A DNA stretch of 5,053 bases, from assembly GCA_003566335.1 (NCBI GenBank), contig PXDR01000110.1, positions 1-5,053 on the forward strand, read 5' to 3'. Every line of letters starts with the position of its first letter. Position 1 is the stretch's first letter. Below, piece by piece: positions 4,887 through 5,053 of the stretch. Source of the DNA: Cyanobacteria bacterium T3Sed10_344R1 (GTDB lineage Bacteria > Cyanobacteriota > Cyanobacteriia > Phormidesmidales > Phormidesmidaceae). The notes under the pieces were generated by a model. The model made no database searches, was not told the DNA's origin, and worked only from the letters and a program-made list of their open reading frames with translations. A program made the translations under genes and the position numbers.

Positions 4887-4920
4887 CTATGTACATACCA
4901 GACCTATGTATACACCAGAC
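4887..4920. repeat. Two tandem 17-bp repeats with embedded palindromes
   Basis: 4887-4903 (CTATGTACATACCAGAC) and 4904-4920 (CTATGTATACACCAGAC) are directly adjacent and match at 15 of 17 bases. The two differences are C/T transitions that leave a palindrome in each unit: TATGTACATA (4888-4897) in the first and TGTATACA (4907-4914) in the second. They lie about 160-190 bp upstream of the cyclase start, so they may be paired protein-binding sites. Confidence 0.7.
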
Positions 4921-4987
4921 TGGAAGCTTCAATCAGCATAGGGGGTTGGGCAAGAGCAGAAACCCGGTGATTTACTGAGTGATCATG

Positions 4988-5036
4988 ATCCTAGATAGCT
5001 CAAATATCCTAGATAGCTCAAATAGATAACTCGAAT
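4988..5036. repeat. Perfect 18-bp tandem duplication plus a degenerate third copy
   Basis: ATCCTAGATAGCTCAAAT occurs at 4988-5005 and again, with no gap, at 5006-5023. A third partial copy (AGATAACTCGAAT, 5024-5036) matches 11 of 13 bases. The perfect palindrome GATCATGATC (4981-4990) overlaps the left end. The unit length is not a multiple of the helical repeat. Candidates are binding-site arrays or replication slippage; no replication gene is nearby to support an origin. Confidence 0.8.
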
Positions 5037-5053
5037 GACTCCTGGCTGCTCGG

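Larger units (their letters stand above)
4729..5053. other. Non-coding region upstream of the cyclase gene
   Basis: No convincing gene lies in these 325 bp. On the minus strand TATAGC (4846-4841), about 113 nt before the cyclase start, is a possible -10 box without a good -35. CCAGTCTGG (4807-4815) and its complement CCAGACTGG (4915-4923) form a distant 9-bp inverted repeat. Two tandem-repeat clusters (4887-4920 and 4988-5036) are listed separately. The AT content rises toward the right end. Confidence 0.5.

Noticed and set aside
4773..4970. 65-codon plus-strand frame upstream of the cyclase gene
   Set aside because: It runs across the 17-bp repeats, has no ribosome site or family resemblance, and its composition is not gene-like.
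4981..5053. CRISPR array or plasmid-type iterons
   Set aside because: The repeats are gapless with no spacers, and no cas or rep gene is present.

Overview
The window looks like chromosomal DNA of a cyanobacterium of moderate to fairly high GC. Four copies of the octamer GCGATCGC (HIP1, a known cyanobacterial hallmark) occur in 5 kb. The gene content also fits: a PKN-type Ser/Thr kinase N-terminus of cyanobacterial style, an rplU-rpmA pair, and a stand-alone FtsH-peptidase-like membrane protein. No rRNA, tRNA, CRISPR array, IS element, integrase or phage gene was seen. Genus cannot be named from this alone; a filamentous or Synechococcales-type lineage is only a guess.

Layout. Positions 1-159 (minus) hold the first 53 residues of a Ser/Thr protein kinase that runs off the left edge. 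A 318-bp divergent intergenic region carries candidate -10 elements for both directions, a palindrome between them and a strong leader hairpin. Next is a 135-aa protein of unknown function (478-885, plus) with four exact-period 19-residue 'RPI' repeats. A bidirectional intrinsic terminator (918-954) separates it from the convergent rplU-rpmA ribosomal protein operon (minus, 1777 down to 1046). The rplU operon diverges from a membrane-anchored VanY-type (M15B) D,D-carboxypeptidase gene (2076-2945). It is followed, 110 bp later, by a small membrane protein with an FtsH-like HEXXH peptidase domain but no AAA ATPase (3056-3769). That gene converges with, and overlaps by 46 bp, a diguanylate cyclase gene (3724-4728, minus), which has a degenerate receiver domain and an intact GGEEF site and I-site. 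The last 325 bp, upstream of the cyclase gene, are non-coding as far as can be seen and hold two separate families of tandem short repeats.

How the parts relate. rplU and rpmA encode adjacent 50S proteins and form an ordinary operon. The carboxypeptidase (peptidoglycan trimming) and the membrane peptidase are both envelope-related and could be co-transcribed, but nothing ties them functionally. The kinase and cyclase are signalling genes, each with its own promoter region. The least explained items are the 19-residue-repeat protein, the solo M41-like peptidase with a possible antisense terminator at its 5' end, the pseudo-receiver cyclase, and the phased tandem repeats upstream of the cyclase. 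I do not see a complete new multi-gene system here.
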